From contig VWND01000007.1 of NCBI GenBank assembly GCA_009599575.1, positions 1,435,501 through 1,499,500 on the forward strand: a stretch of 64,000 nt of DNA, read 5' to 3'. Positions within the stretch are counted from its first letter, which is position 1. Each line of letters begins with the position of its first letter. Shown one piece after another: positions 23,797 through 32,994 of this stretch. The position numbers and the translations under genes are program-made. The notes under the pieces are model-generated. The model made no database searches and was not told the origin of the DNA. It saw nothing but the letters and a program-made list of their open reading frames with translations. The stretch comes from Blumeriella jaapii (Eukaryota; Ascomycota; Leotiomycetes; Helotiales; Drepanopezizaceae).

Positions 23797-25788
23797 ATGT
23801 CGCAAAGCAAATCCATCCGGGACTTCTTCAAGCCGCACGCCGACGTCGAGCCGGCCGCGGTGCCTACTGCGACGACGCGTGAACCTCCTCCGAAATTCAA
23901 GGTGCCGTCAGTTCCAGCCCAACTTCCACCCATCCGGCCGTCTGATGTGCCGCCCACCGCATCTGCGTCTCAAGACTCGGATCAGCAGCCAAGTTGTTCT
24001 TCGAGCCTGTCCTCACCCCCAAGCAGTAATGAGTTCGTGTCGTTATCCGACAACAAGTCCGCACAGGTACTCTCTCGACTAGCAGAACATCTATCCGAAC
24101 GCGTGATCAATGATTCGGATGAGGAAGATTCGGACAGTTCCCTCGAGGATCTGACCCTCCTACTCGCAGCAAGGCATCCCAGCGCGGTGAGTCGGCCCAA
24201 GACGTCGGCTGGCAGGGCGAAGACGCCCCCACGATATCAAACGCGGACCAACAAGCTCCCGCCATCGCCACTGGCAGTGCTGCCGAAGTACAAGTTCGAC
24301 TTGAAAACTCTCATCGCACAGAAGGAGAGCGATGAAGCTGCGGAGGCTAGCTCGAAGAGGTTCAAGGCAATGCTCGAGACTGAAGACGATGAGGATGTTG
24401 CGATGGATGGAGACTCGGTGGCGAAAGACCACGGTGCACTACTGGAATCAATTGTTGCGGAGAGAGAGGACGGAGACGCTGACAGGATCAACCGAGCTCT
24501 GAGAAGGACAGAGGCCACCGTCGGCGACCAAAGATGGTACTTCTTCGAGACACAGGCCGAACCAGTAAAGCCTGAGCGTGAACCCTTTCCTGTGGCTCTA
24601 ATTCCTGAAGGCTGGATGAGTATGCTTGCAGATCCGCAAATGAGACAGCAAGCGTTTGTCTCTGGGTTCGTTGAGGATATGGTCGCCATGGGAAAGGGTT
24701 TGCCTGACGAGCTCTTCATCTGGATTTTAGACGAGGTTGCCATCGAGTCGAACGGCCCGCTTCGAACCTCGTATCTGAACCTCTCCCGGCATTGTTCTGA
24801 ACAATCGCAAAGGTTGATCACCACAGGGAAAATAGAAAAGATATTCCGCAGCTTGGGGGGAACTGCTAGGGCGACGACTTTGAATGAAACTCTTAGACCT
24901 GTCCAGCGGCTTCCAGATCCATATCCCAACCGCGATTGGGCCAAGCTGCTCTCGGTCATTAAATGGTTTGGCCAGCTTGCGGACGTCCTCAACCAACGTT
25001 CGAGGACACGCGTGATATGCATGCTTCTCAGGCTGAGTGTGGACAAGATAGTATTTGAAAACGTCGACATCCATGACTCGATCCAGCAGGCGATGGCCCG
25101 TCTATGTCACTACATCCCAGAAGATGTCTGGGATGCATCAGTACGCTCCCTTCTCTTACCCATATATCACCCACCAAATAACAGTCTTCAGTGTTACCGA
25201 ATATGTCAATCGCTCTTCGACGCTACCAGGGAGCCCTCTCTCCGTCTCCAAGCCATTGACAGCATCCCCTCCACCACAGCCCGCACCCACGACCTCCGCC
25301 GCCGGCTCGCCACGTCCTCCTTCTTTGACTCGCTCTTCTACGCCAAAACGCACTCACACACCAACATGTCCCTCGACGCGATCATTGACCGCCTCGCCGA
25401 CCCCATCTTCGACACCAGACCGAGCACCAAGTACCGCGAGCTCGCCGCTCTCCTCAACCTTCTGGACATTGCCGTCGATGACGGCAAGTCCCTCTCCCTT
25501 GATCTCACTGTGAAGAAGGTAGAGGAAAAATACAACAGAGACATCGAGGAGCTGAGTGCGACGATCAACAGTATCATGAGTGGGATCAGCACCGCGGGAG
25601 CGTCAAATATCTCACGCATGGAGGCGAAAAGTTCCGCGGACAGCGTGAGCAAGAGGATTGCGGTGACGTTGCGAACGAAGAGGAAGCCGAAGGAGCAGTG
25701 GTTTGAAAGGAAAAGGGAGGAGGGTTTCGAGAGGGAGAAGAAGAGTATGGCGAGTTTCTTGGCCAAGAAAGTGGTGAAGGGGGTGTAA
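23797..25788 (+). CDS. probable Nse6/SLF2-like protein (CANIN-type domain)
   Basis: Single uninterrupted frame of 663 aa from an ATG preceded by no in-frame alternative that looks better. Residues 1-15 (KSIRDFFKP) resemble the N-terminal PCNA-binding peptides of replication proteins, but the glutamine sits one place too far upstream, so it is a degenerate PIP box. Residues 15-230 are acidic and disordered. Residues about 260-480 form a helical block (from FPVALIPEGWMSMLADP to ARLCHYIPEDVW) whose pattern I associate with the CANIN domain of human SLF2 and fungal Nse6, which load or recruit the SMC5/6 complex at damaged DNA. The family call rests on memory of the pattern, not on a search. The C-terminus (about 600-663) is strongly basic. 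SMC5 lies 30 kb away. Convergent with the V-ATPase gene, 393 bp between stop codons. Confidence 0.6.
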   Translation: MSQSKSIRDFFKPHADVEPAAVPTATTREPPPKFKVPSVPAQLPPIRPSDVPPTASASQDSDQQPSCSSSLSSPPSSNEFVSLSDNKSAQVLSRLAEHLSERVINDSDEEDSDSSLEDLTLLLAARHPSAVSRPKTSAGRAKTPPRYQTRTNKLPPSPLAVLPKYKFDLKTLIAQKESDEAAEASSKRFKAMLETEDDEDVAMDGDSVAKDHGALLESIVAEREDGDADRINRALRRTEATVGDQRWYFFETQAEPVKPEREPFPVALIPEGWMSMLADPQMRQQAFVSGFVEDMVAMGKGLPDELFIWILDEVAIESNGPLRTSYLNLSRHCSEQSQRLITTGKIEKIFRSLGGTARATTLNETLRPVQRLPDPYPNRDWAKLLSVIKWFGQLADVLNQRSRTRVICMLLRLSVDKIVFENVDIHDSIQQAMARLCHYIPEDVWDASVRSLLLPIYHPPNNSLQCYRICQSLFDATREPSLRLQAIDSIPSTTARTHDLRRRLATSSFFDSLFYAKTHSHTNMSLDAIIDRLADPIFDTRPSTKYRELAALLNLLDIAVDDGKSLSLDLTVKKVEEKYNRDIEELSATINSIMSGISTAGASNISRMEAKSSADSVSKRIAVTLRTKRKPKEQWFERKREEGFEREKKSMASFLAKKVVKGV

Positions 25789-26181
25789 AAAGCGCAGTAT
25801 CACGAGGATTTATGAATGATGTCGGCAATTCTCTGAAGATTAGAAGTCAAGGGTTCTCCGAAGACCTAGTATACAATGTCTTCATGATGAGAAGGGCTGT
25901 GGGGGCGGTATCGAGGGCGGTGTTTGTGATGCAGCCACAGTCGATATCGGAAAGCAATGCATTAGAGACGCCCAAACCAAATCCACGAGCGCTTCATTGT
26001 ATCATACAATTTCTACAACGTCTTCTGCAGCCCTCGCCCGCAAAGCAATGTATGTCTCTCTGTCTGCGTCTCCGTAGCAATGCAATGCCAGAAAACGAAC
26101 ACCGTCATCGTTTCCTTCCCCGCTTGGCAGCTGTGGCTTTCGTCCCAATCCCTCCTAAACTGCGTGCACGATACCCCTCCT
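25789..26181. other. 3'-3' spacer between the Nse6-like and V-ATPase genes
   Basis: Ordinary-looking sequence; ORFs here are shadows. Presumably holds both 3' UTRs. Confidence 0.6.
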
Positions 26182-27093
26182 CTACTCGTAGAACTTTCTG
26201 TTCTCGTTGGGTCCGAATAGCTTCGTGCGGATTGCCGGCAGCGCAATGTCCTCTAGCAGCTTCAGCCGCTCGTCGAAGGTGTTCGTAATCTCGATCTTGC
26301 CGTTTCCGCCTACGATGGATACACCCCCAGCACTAGCACCCAGACATCAGCATTCACCCGCACCAGATTACCCAGTCTTCGGACGGCAGAAGCGCAAGGG
26401 CGGGAGTAGAGAGGGGGAGGGAGGAATGAGGGGGCACATACACATCCTCCGGTAGCCAATTCGACTCATCCACGCGCGCCTTGACCTCCTTCTTCATCTT
26501 CTCCTTGTACTCCTTCTCGGCTTCCTTGATGGCTTTGACGACGGTATCCTTATCCACCTTCCGCGCCCTCACCAGCACGCTCTCCTCGTTCAGGGCGTAG
26601 AAGCCCTCCAGCAGCAGGCCCTTCAGAACGCCGGCGTACTTGCCCTTGTCCTTGGCCGCATCGCCGAGCTTCTTCTGCGCCTCGGTGAAGATGCCGTCCA
26701 GCAGCTCCTGGCGCGCCGAGAGCACCTTGAGCCGCGTCTTGTTGGCGACCGTCGAGCGCGTGATCTGCTGCGACATGGTGGCCGCCTTGAACTTCTTCTC
26801 GTAGGCGCTGTCGATGGCCGCCGTCTCGCTGCGCACCAGCTTCGACTTCTCGATTGCGAACTCCTCGTCCGCCTTGATCTCGATCTCGCGGCCCTTCTCC
26901 ATCGCTTCCTGCTTGATGAAGGCCGTCATCTTCCGGAGCTCTTGGCCCACCTGTGCCAGCGTTGCGTGTTAGCTGGCGCTTTCCCGGGCTGCCTTGCGAG
27001 AAGGAGATTGAGCAGAGGGCCTGTGGCAGGATCCTGCCTACACTCTGGAGGGAGACTTGCCTGGTCATCGGAGAGGGCATGGGATTGTGACAT
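26182..27093 (-). CDS. VMA4: V-type proton ATPase subunit E
   Basis: Peripheral-stalk subunit of the vacuolar proton pump, linking the V1 catalytic head to Vo on vacuole and endosome membranes. Three exons: 27093-27061 (MSQSHALSDDQ), 26950-26442 and 26332-26182; 693 nt in total, 230 aa, the family's usual length. The N-terminal half is the long stalk helix (VGQELRKMTAFIKQEAMEKG...), the C-terminal part the globular head with AGGVSIVGGNGKIEITNTFDERLKLL and the ending FGPNENRKFYE. Intron 2 (26333-26441, 109 bp) is GTATGT...TAG. Intron 1 (26951-27060, 110 bp) starts with GCAAGT after CAG, a non-canonical GC-AG intron; no GT donor nearby gives the conserved N-terminus. The start ATG at 27093 is the one that yields the conserved SDDQ-VGQELRKM junction. 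Confidence 0.96.
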
Positions 27094-29962
27094 GTTGGGC
27101 GAATTGTAGGGGTGGAAGAGGTGGGAAAGTGTTGCTGGAGCTTGATAGGTGAGGTTGGAGCTCGAGCTGTCGGTATCGCGGGCATCCTAGCCCGAACCCC
27201 GATTGGGGCAAGCGACTTTGAGTGCCAAGGTTCGCTTCGTAGTACAGTACAGTCGAGTAACCTCAGAGTTTCCAAGCAGAAAACTACAACCTATTGGGTA
27301 TTTGTTTAACAAGATTGTATAAGAAGATTGCCCGTCCCATACTCGGTCAGAGCAGACGAGAGGAAGTTCGCAGTGTCGACCGCTCAGTGAGAGTTGAGAT
27401 AGAGCCAGTGAGGCAAGCGCTACACTCTCAAGGTCGATGGCATTTCTAACCCTGGCTTAGTATCGTTACTCGTGTATAGAAGAAGTTGATCAAAACTTGT
27501 AGCCCAAATGACCCATACTAGACCAAACGAGACCACATCGGTCAGACCCCCGTGTTCCAATTTTTTTCGCCTCCAACCAACTTCCATTTGCAGCAGTCTC
27601 GCTTATGTTAGCTTATTGCCATCTCAGATCCTCAGAACATCAGAACTTGTCAGGACTTAGGACCTACGATTGACAAGCGATATCAGCGTGCTCGCGGGCT
27701 TTCTTTTCTTGTCAGGAGTGTTAAACTCAGTGGAGTGACATTTTGAAGGTGGATAGCCGTGACGAATGATCTACTTACTCACTTCTGGTAATGATCTGTT
27801 TACGTGGTACTTGAAATGCTCCAAATGAGCGTTACAAAACTTCTATCATTAGCTGTAGAGGGATACAAGGAACAATATCCGTCGTTATAGCCCTTATAGA
27901 ACAGGTTATAAAATGACAATGGGGCTCTTCCACTGTTTCGACTCTATCCTCGCGGTGGTACTTTGGGGAGATTGGCAACAGAACCACTTCAAACTTTGGT
28001 CGGTTCTCAAATGTAAAATTCGAGAATTGGCTCTTTGATGGGTTGTCAATTTGAGCAGCCCTCATTTGAGATGGCGACATATATCAGGTCATTATTTGAT
28101 CCAGATACTACTCTTAGACCTTACGCCAGCAAGGATTTTCAGCATGCACACTGCCTGTTCGATCAGAAATTGCTATGTCGTTATCCCTGATACGCTTATT
28201 CTCAGACAAAGATTAATTGCAATATATGAGCTGTACCTTCCAGCATCTGTGTATCGTTAGACCAACCAAGCAGCAACAGTTTCTTTTGCCTCAAATGATC
28301 AAATGGTAGTTGAAACAATTACATCGTAATGGGCTAGTTTTTCTGGTAGGTCTTGAACCTCTATACCATGAGATAAAATAGTCGCCCGTAAGAAGTCTTG
28401 GTATGCTGCCGATATCTTCCTTGGAATGATTTCTTGATCCCATCTACAAATCGTGAGCAGAATAATCGAGTTTTCGTCAGATTCAAGAGCCCACCTCGCA
28501 ATAGGGCTGGCCAGGTCTCTTAAAAAGTATTCTATTTCGGAAGAAGTAGAGAGAGGTTCTCATTGGTTAACGAATCTGCGACACGCTGTGATTTCCTGGA
28601 GGCTGGATTCTTACGGGGTGGTTCTCTGGCTACGATTCGTGAGTCTGGGTGGGCGTTTAACACAACGTGGGCTGTGGGTTTTTAACATTAAGGATTACGT
28701 GAACTCCTAAGCGTGTTCATTCTTGGTGCTTTCTCCAAGCCCCTATCAAAGCCCAATGTTTGGTATCACAGCAGTCCAGAAGTCGCGATTCGCAAGGGGG
28801 AATTTCATCAAAGAACGAGCCCGAATCTCCGATCAACCTTAAGCGACACGAATCTATCCGGTTCAATTCACTTCTTTTCCACAGAACTTTCAATTTCCAG
28901 CTCTCTGTTGTTAAAATACCTCCACAATCTATTGCTATCCGACCTGGCATCGGCTCTTATCACATTGGAGCCTTTTGGGGACATGTGAAGCGCCGTGTCG
29001 CACCATCTTATTTCGTACCATCTCTCCTTTTTCAGTCGTCTTCATGAGAGTCTTCCATCACATCTCTAATTCATATCTCTCTGGATCGTTGCCATCTATC
29101 TTCCTGACCAGCACCAGTCCATCTCCTCCAAAATCCGTCACCCTTGCGTGTCTGGTCTCCTGATTTGCTTCAGGACATATCTCTATCTTGGATGGACTTC
29201 CGGATCTAAAATATCATAGAAAACACGTCTGCAACGGCGAAAGGACAGATGAACTCTCAAAAGAAGGAATTGTCGTAAGGTCAAGCGTCTTCGAGCTTGA
29301 AGTTGTTGGGGAGTGTGAGGTAACGGTAGAGCAGGAGTGTGCTGTACAGGAATACTTGGAGTATTCTATGCTGGGACGACGGCACGCAGCACTCATGAAA
29401 TGTAGAGTAATTTTCATGGTTTGATCTGCGCTGGCCTTTCTCTTGGTTCTTGAGCATGTGGCCGGAGGTTTAGTTGTGACGGGCTGAAGAGGGCTCGGTG
29501 GGGTGGAGAATAGTTGCAGCAGCGAAAATTGGAAATTGGTCGGTTCCTGGTTGATTGTTCACCATTCCTTCAGCTTATAAATCAGAGTATATGTTTTCTA
29601 TGCGAAATTTGAGGACGATAGTCAGAATCAAAAATTCGGACTTCGTGTGAACTGTCTAGTCCCCGTTTGGAAATGTAGGTCTTATTTTTAGATACAGTTC
29701 TATGACGGAACCACGGTAGCTAGGTTCTTCGAAGTTTAAATGCTAAAGCAGAGTCGTAAAGATATCTCAGTTTTCGTGTGTTTAACTATTCACGTCCGAG
29801 GTGGTATAATCGGGATCCGTAATAAGTCTATCCCAAACTTTGCATGTCTTTTCCGCTGCATGAACAAGGGCAGACCTTGCCATTTGTTGAAAGCACGCTT
29901 AGGTGCCACTGTGATAGTTTGGTGGTGGAGATAGATGAAAGTTAGGTTTTGAGAATGCGTAA
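27094..29962. other. lower-GC spacer without microsatellites
   Basis: After the V-ATPase promoter (one TACAGTACAG motif at 27243) the sequence changes character: AT content rises, microsatellites and TACTGTA motifs vanish, and short ORFs (28453-28710, 28760-29047, 29188-29424 plus strand; 29214-29417 minus strand, 67 codons) are interrupted by many stops. I recognise none of these. It looks like old degraded DNA rather than a functional gene set. Confidence 0.5.
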
Positions 29963-29964
29963 TA

Positions 29965-30428
29965 CTTCGTACATGGCCGAATAAACGTAGATTTGACTGT
30001 CAATGCGCACTTAATACTTGGCAATGCTGCTTTTATTAAATATTTTAGTATTTTGTATGCCCACCTTCAGCTAAAATCACTGCAATACATTTGTTATCTA
30101 TTTTTTAAACCGGTGGGTAAAAAAGCATAGCTAACTTGTCGAAGAATGAGATTCAATTTGAGCTTGCGAGAAATTGGCTTGAAAAAAAAAAGTTTCGATT
30201 CGCAGGCGGTTGTTCCCAATGCATTATTTTCGTGGTGTTTTCGGCGTTGGCACTGAGTAGTGTTCTTGGTCTATGATAAACTGAATTTTTTTTTAATTCC
30301 TGTAGTAAAACAGCGTGAGAGGCATCAAATAGTTATTGGCTAGAATGCCTGCAAAGAGTGGAATCTTCTAGAGATTATACCCTTGCCTTTACCCTTGCAA
30401 ATCTACATTTAAAAGGCCATGTACGAAG
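29965..30428 (-). mobile_element. internally deleted Tc1/mariner element with TA target duplication
   Basis: The two ends are inverted copies: CTTCGTACATGGCC at 29965-29978 and its reverse complement at 30415-30428, with similarity continuing (AAACGTAGATTTG versus AAATGTAGATTTG) to about 31 bp. Each end is flanked by TA (29963-29964, 30429-30430), the Tc1/mariner target-site duplication. On the minus strand, 20 codons ending at a stop at 30045-30047 read DNKCIAVILAEGGHTKY, matching the standard C-terminus of Tc1-family transposases (…AVIxAxGGHTKY). Upstream of that the frame is broken and only vague traces of the DDE region remain. At 464 bp the element lacks most of the transposase (normally over 300 codons), so it is non-autonomous. 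Confidence 0.85.
30045..30110 (-). pseudogene. C-terminal remnant of a Tc1-family transposase
   Basis: Residues IAVILAEGGHTKY followed by a stop are the hallmark end of Tc1-like transposases. An in-frame stop lies about 21 codons before the terminal stop, and the rest of the DDE catalytic domain is not readable. It lies within the 29965-30428 element in the expected orientation, about 80 bp from its left end. Confidence 0.8.
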
Positions 30429-30430
30429 TA

Positions 30431-30797
30431 GACGTAGTCCGCCTCGAGCCATGGCGCCTGCTCCAAAGTCAATTAGTTAGTGCACTATCTCAGTAGACTT
30501 CCACACATCACCACATATCTGCAAAGAGAAACGTTAGCTTTGCCAGTGATTCGCTTTCTCAAGTGTTGGTACTTGCGGTGAGTGGATCCTGATCTATGAC
30601 ACAAGGTGCAATTCATCAGACATGATGAAAAGACTTATGAGACCTGAGCGAAAATGAGAACAAGGACGGCTCATTTATAGTCTCTCAATATCCCGTCTGT
30701 TATCTCTTCTCTTACCTTCCACTCCCTTTAAACATTCACTATCCAGAACAAATTTCGAAAACCGAATCTCGATACAGATGAACGATCACAGGATAAG
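30431..30797. other. presumed upstream region of the first small membrane-protein ORF
   Basis: Pyrimidine-rich just before the ORF. A 15-codon upstream ORF starting at 30778 overlaps the ATG at 30798. Confidence 0.4.
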
Positions 30798-31160
30798 ATG
30801 GAGAATCTCGACCTGTATCTGCTAGAACCACCAAGCATTGCAACAACTACCTGGTATCATTGCCTGAGGCTCGTTCTGGCGATATTGGCGGTGGTGATAC
30901 CAGTGCATATGACCTTACTGGAGCGTTTTGCAATGCCATTGGCTTTGATCAATAATCGCCTTCTGGCCCCTGTCCATGAATTCTGGGCCGATCCAAACAG
31001 GCGTTCAAGATTCCGTTGGGCCATTCTGCTCTTGTGTTTGCTCCTCGCCCTTGACCAGCTGCGAGGGCGGAGATTTCTCGTGTTGGAAGATTTCAGATGT
31101 CTCTGTATTGCATGCTTGCTGAGCCATTATATGGGCCGTTCACTGCTTCTGATGGACTAA
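30798..31160 (+). CDS. small predicted membrane protein, copy 1
   Basis: 120 codons with no recognised family. Hydrophobic stretches at about residues 19-50 (LRLVLAILAVVIPVHM) and 73-88 (FRWAILLLCLLLALDQL), plus a weaker one near the C-terminus. It shares the order NRLL, then (R/K)FRWA, then a hydrophobic run and an acidic D(Q/I)L end with the ORF at 31598, suggesting an old tandem duplication. An upstream ATG at 30778 opens a short overlapping frame, which would reduce translation if the transcript starts before it. It lies in the low-GC tract, where chance ORFs of this size are less likely than in the GC-rich spacers but still possible. Could be a real lineage-specific gene or a gene fragment. 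Confidence 0.4.
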   Translation: MENLDLYLLEPPSIATTTWYHCLRLVLAILAVVIPVHMTLLERFAMPLALINNRLLAPVHEFWADPNRRSRFRWAILLLCLLLALDQLRGRRFLVLEDFRCLCIACLLSHYMGRSLLLMD

Positions 31161-31597
31161 TTACTACGTACATCAAAGTGCTACTCAGAAGAGTATCATG
31201 GAAAATAGCAGGAAACGTGTCTATGAAAAGAGTACGTATATCCTGAAGAGCTTTGGTCCTGAGCCCTGACTTACTTGAAGACAGACCTTATGGAATCAGA
31301 GTCCTTACGATTGCTGACGAATTTGTTCATCTCAGTTTGCTTCACTGAACTCAAAATTTTCCATCAAATATCGATCAACTATCTTGCACCGGGGTATGTT
31401 ATTTTACCTGCTCGTCGAAATGCCAGGGACAATCACCCAGTCAGCCTGAAAGCACACTTCACAACCACAAACCTCCACTTTACAAAACCAATGTCTTCTT
31501 TCTTTCGACATTAAAAACTTCAGCCCTTCAGGAAATTCTTTCTATTCTACTTTGTCTTCCGGGCGCCACTTTCACTTGATCCTTGCCACAAAGCAAA
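31161..31597. other. spacer between the two small membrane-protein ORFs
   Basis: An 80-codon plus-strand ORF (31275-31514) occurs here without recognisable features. The last 80 bases are pyrimidine-rich, a common feature before fungal start codons. Confidence 0.4.
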
Positions 31598-31945
31598 ATG
31601 ACCCCATCAGAGGCAAAGCTCTGGAACTTGATCTTCTCCATCCATGTCACAATCTACTTCTGCATCGGACCAGCTCTACGAATCCATAAATCGCGTTTCG
31701 GCTTCGTCAACCGCCTCCTACGCCGCGCCTTCAATGCCTGGGACGCTCACGGAACGAGCCTTCGATCCAAATTTCGCTGGGCTCTTGTGATCGTTCACTG
31801 GAATCTGGTACTGGAGGACATACTACGAGCAGAAACGAGGGAGTATCAAGAGAAAGATGTTCTGGTGTTTGTAAGAGTCGGCTGCTGCGAGTTACTCTAT
31901 TTTGAGTGGGTGTTGTCTTTCGTCGGAGCACTCGGAGCCTTTTAG
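31598..31945 (+). CDS. small predicted membrane protein, copy 2
   Basis: 115 codons from the ATG at 31598, whose context (GCAAAATGA) with A at -3 fits fungal start sites. The protein has an N-terminal hydrophobic segment (LWNLIFSIHVTIYFCIGPAL), the shared block NRLL...KFRWALVIVHWNLVLEDIL and a C-terminal hydrophobic segment (LYFEWVLSFVGALGAF). Family unknown. The similarity to the 30798-31160 product is weak but collinear. No transporter, enzyme or effector motif is visible, and it has no cysteine pattern typical of secreted effectors. Confidence 0.45.
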   Translation: MTPSEAKLWNLIFSIHVTIYFCIGPALRIHKSRFGFVNRLLRRAFNAWDAHGTSLRSKFRWALVIVHWNLVLEDILRAETREYQEKDVLVFVRVGCCELLYFEWVLSFVGALGAF

Positions 31946-32994
31946 GTCTCTGTGTCATGCCAGGGGAATCGTACCAACAGAAAGTTCAGCAGTACGGAGG
32001 TAAGACCAGCAAAAGGGCATGGAAAGATAGAGATGGGGGACGGACATTCGGAATCATGGGAAGGGCACCTGCGAGAAGGGTATGGTTTCCCTCGAGTCGT
32101 GAATCCTGGCATCAAGCTACTGCTGACTACTTTTCCAGCCTTGTACCTCGAGATTTGAGACTCGACAGTCACTGCGATGGCGCTGGACTGTACTGGGGAC
32201 GAGGTATAGCACAAAAGGGTCAGACCGAACGAAGTCTTTGGAGCTGTTGAAACGAACATGACTTGAAGCTACACTGTCAATGAAGGGCCCCCGATATGAT
32301 TCTCCATCTGAAATCCCTAGTCTCGCCCTTTGCGTGCAGAAAACCAAAGACCAAACATCGGAGTGCTCGCGTATGCTCTGAGTTCGTGGTAATTACCTGT
32401 AAATCTTTGCAAAAGAGTAGTCTCTTTGGCCACATGCTAAAGCGTTTTTTCTCCGCCGTGGCCTTAACGTTGAATTTTGATAAATGTAAAAAGAACGACT
32501 CATCAGAAGCCGCAAGATAAATACGACTCGTGATATTCGAAGCGTGCTTGAGTGCTACAACTATTGTAAATCAGCACTTGGCATCACGTCCAGCTGCCAC
32601 GAGGTCTGGCAGTGACGTTAGGATGTCCTCGTGCGACGGCGGCATGTCCACTCGCAACTCGATCGAAACTCAACTCTGTCAAGGTCTCCAAACACAGATA
32701 GGTAGGTTTGAAGACCTCTTCCAGCGACGTCTGTTTCATGCATCATTTTAGATGAACCAAGCATCGCATCCACCGGCAGCCAAGGCCTCGAGACTGAATC
32801 TGTAAGGTTTCGGGACAATCATTGACCGGCCCGAGTTCCTCAGTCGCTCGACCGAGACCTCGACCGCGAGTTCGCGTCCTCTCACCTCTCCGACTCCTCA
32901 ACGCTCACTCCCTTTCACCAACTTCAGGCCCAGAGAGTCCGCCACATGCCATCTCATATGAGATGAAGCTTTGCGACCCGAAAATACCTGCGTG
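31946..32994. other. spacer upstream of the NIPA-like gene
   Basis: ORFs at 31942-32259 (minus), 31906-32250 (plus) and 32530-32751 (plus) are unsupported. Toward 32.8 kb the GC content returns to the level of the gene-rich parts, with a C run at 33047-33056 inside the first intron of the next gene. Confidence 0.5.
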
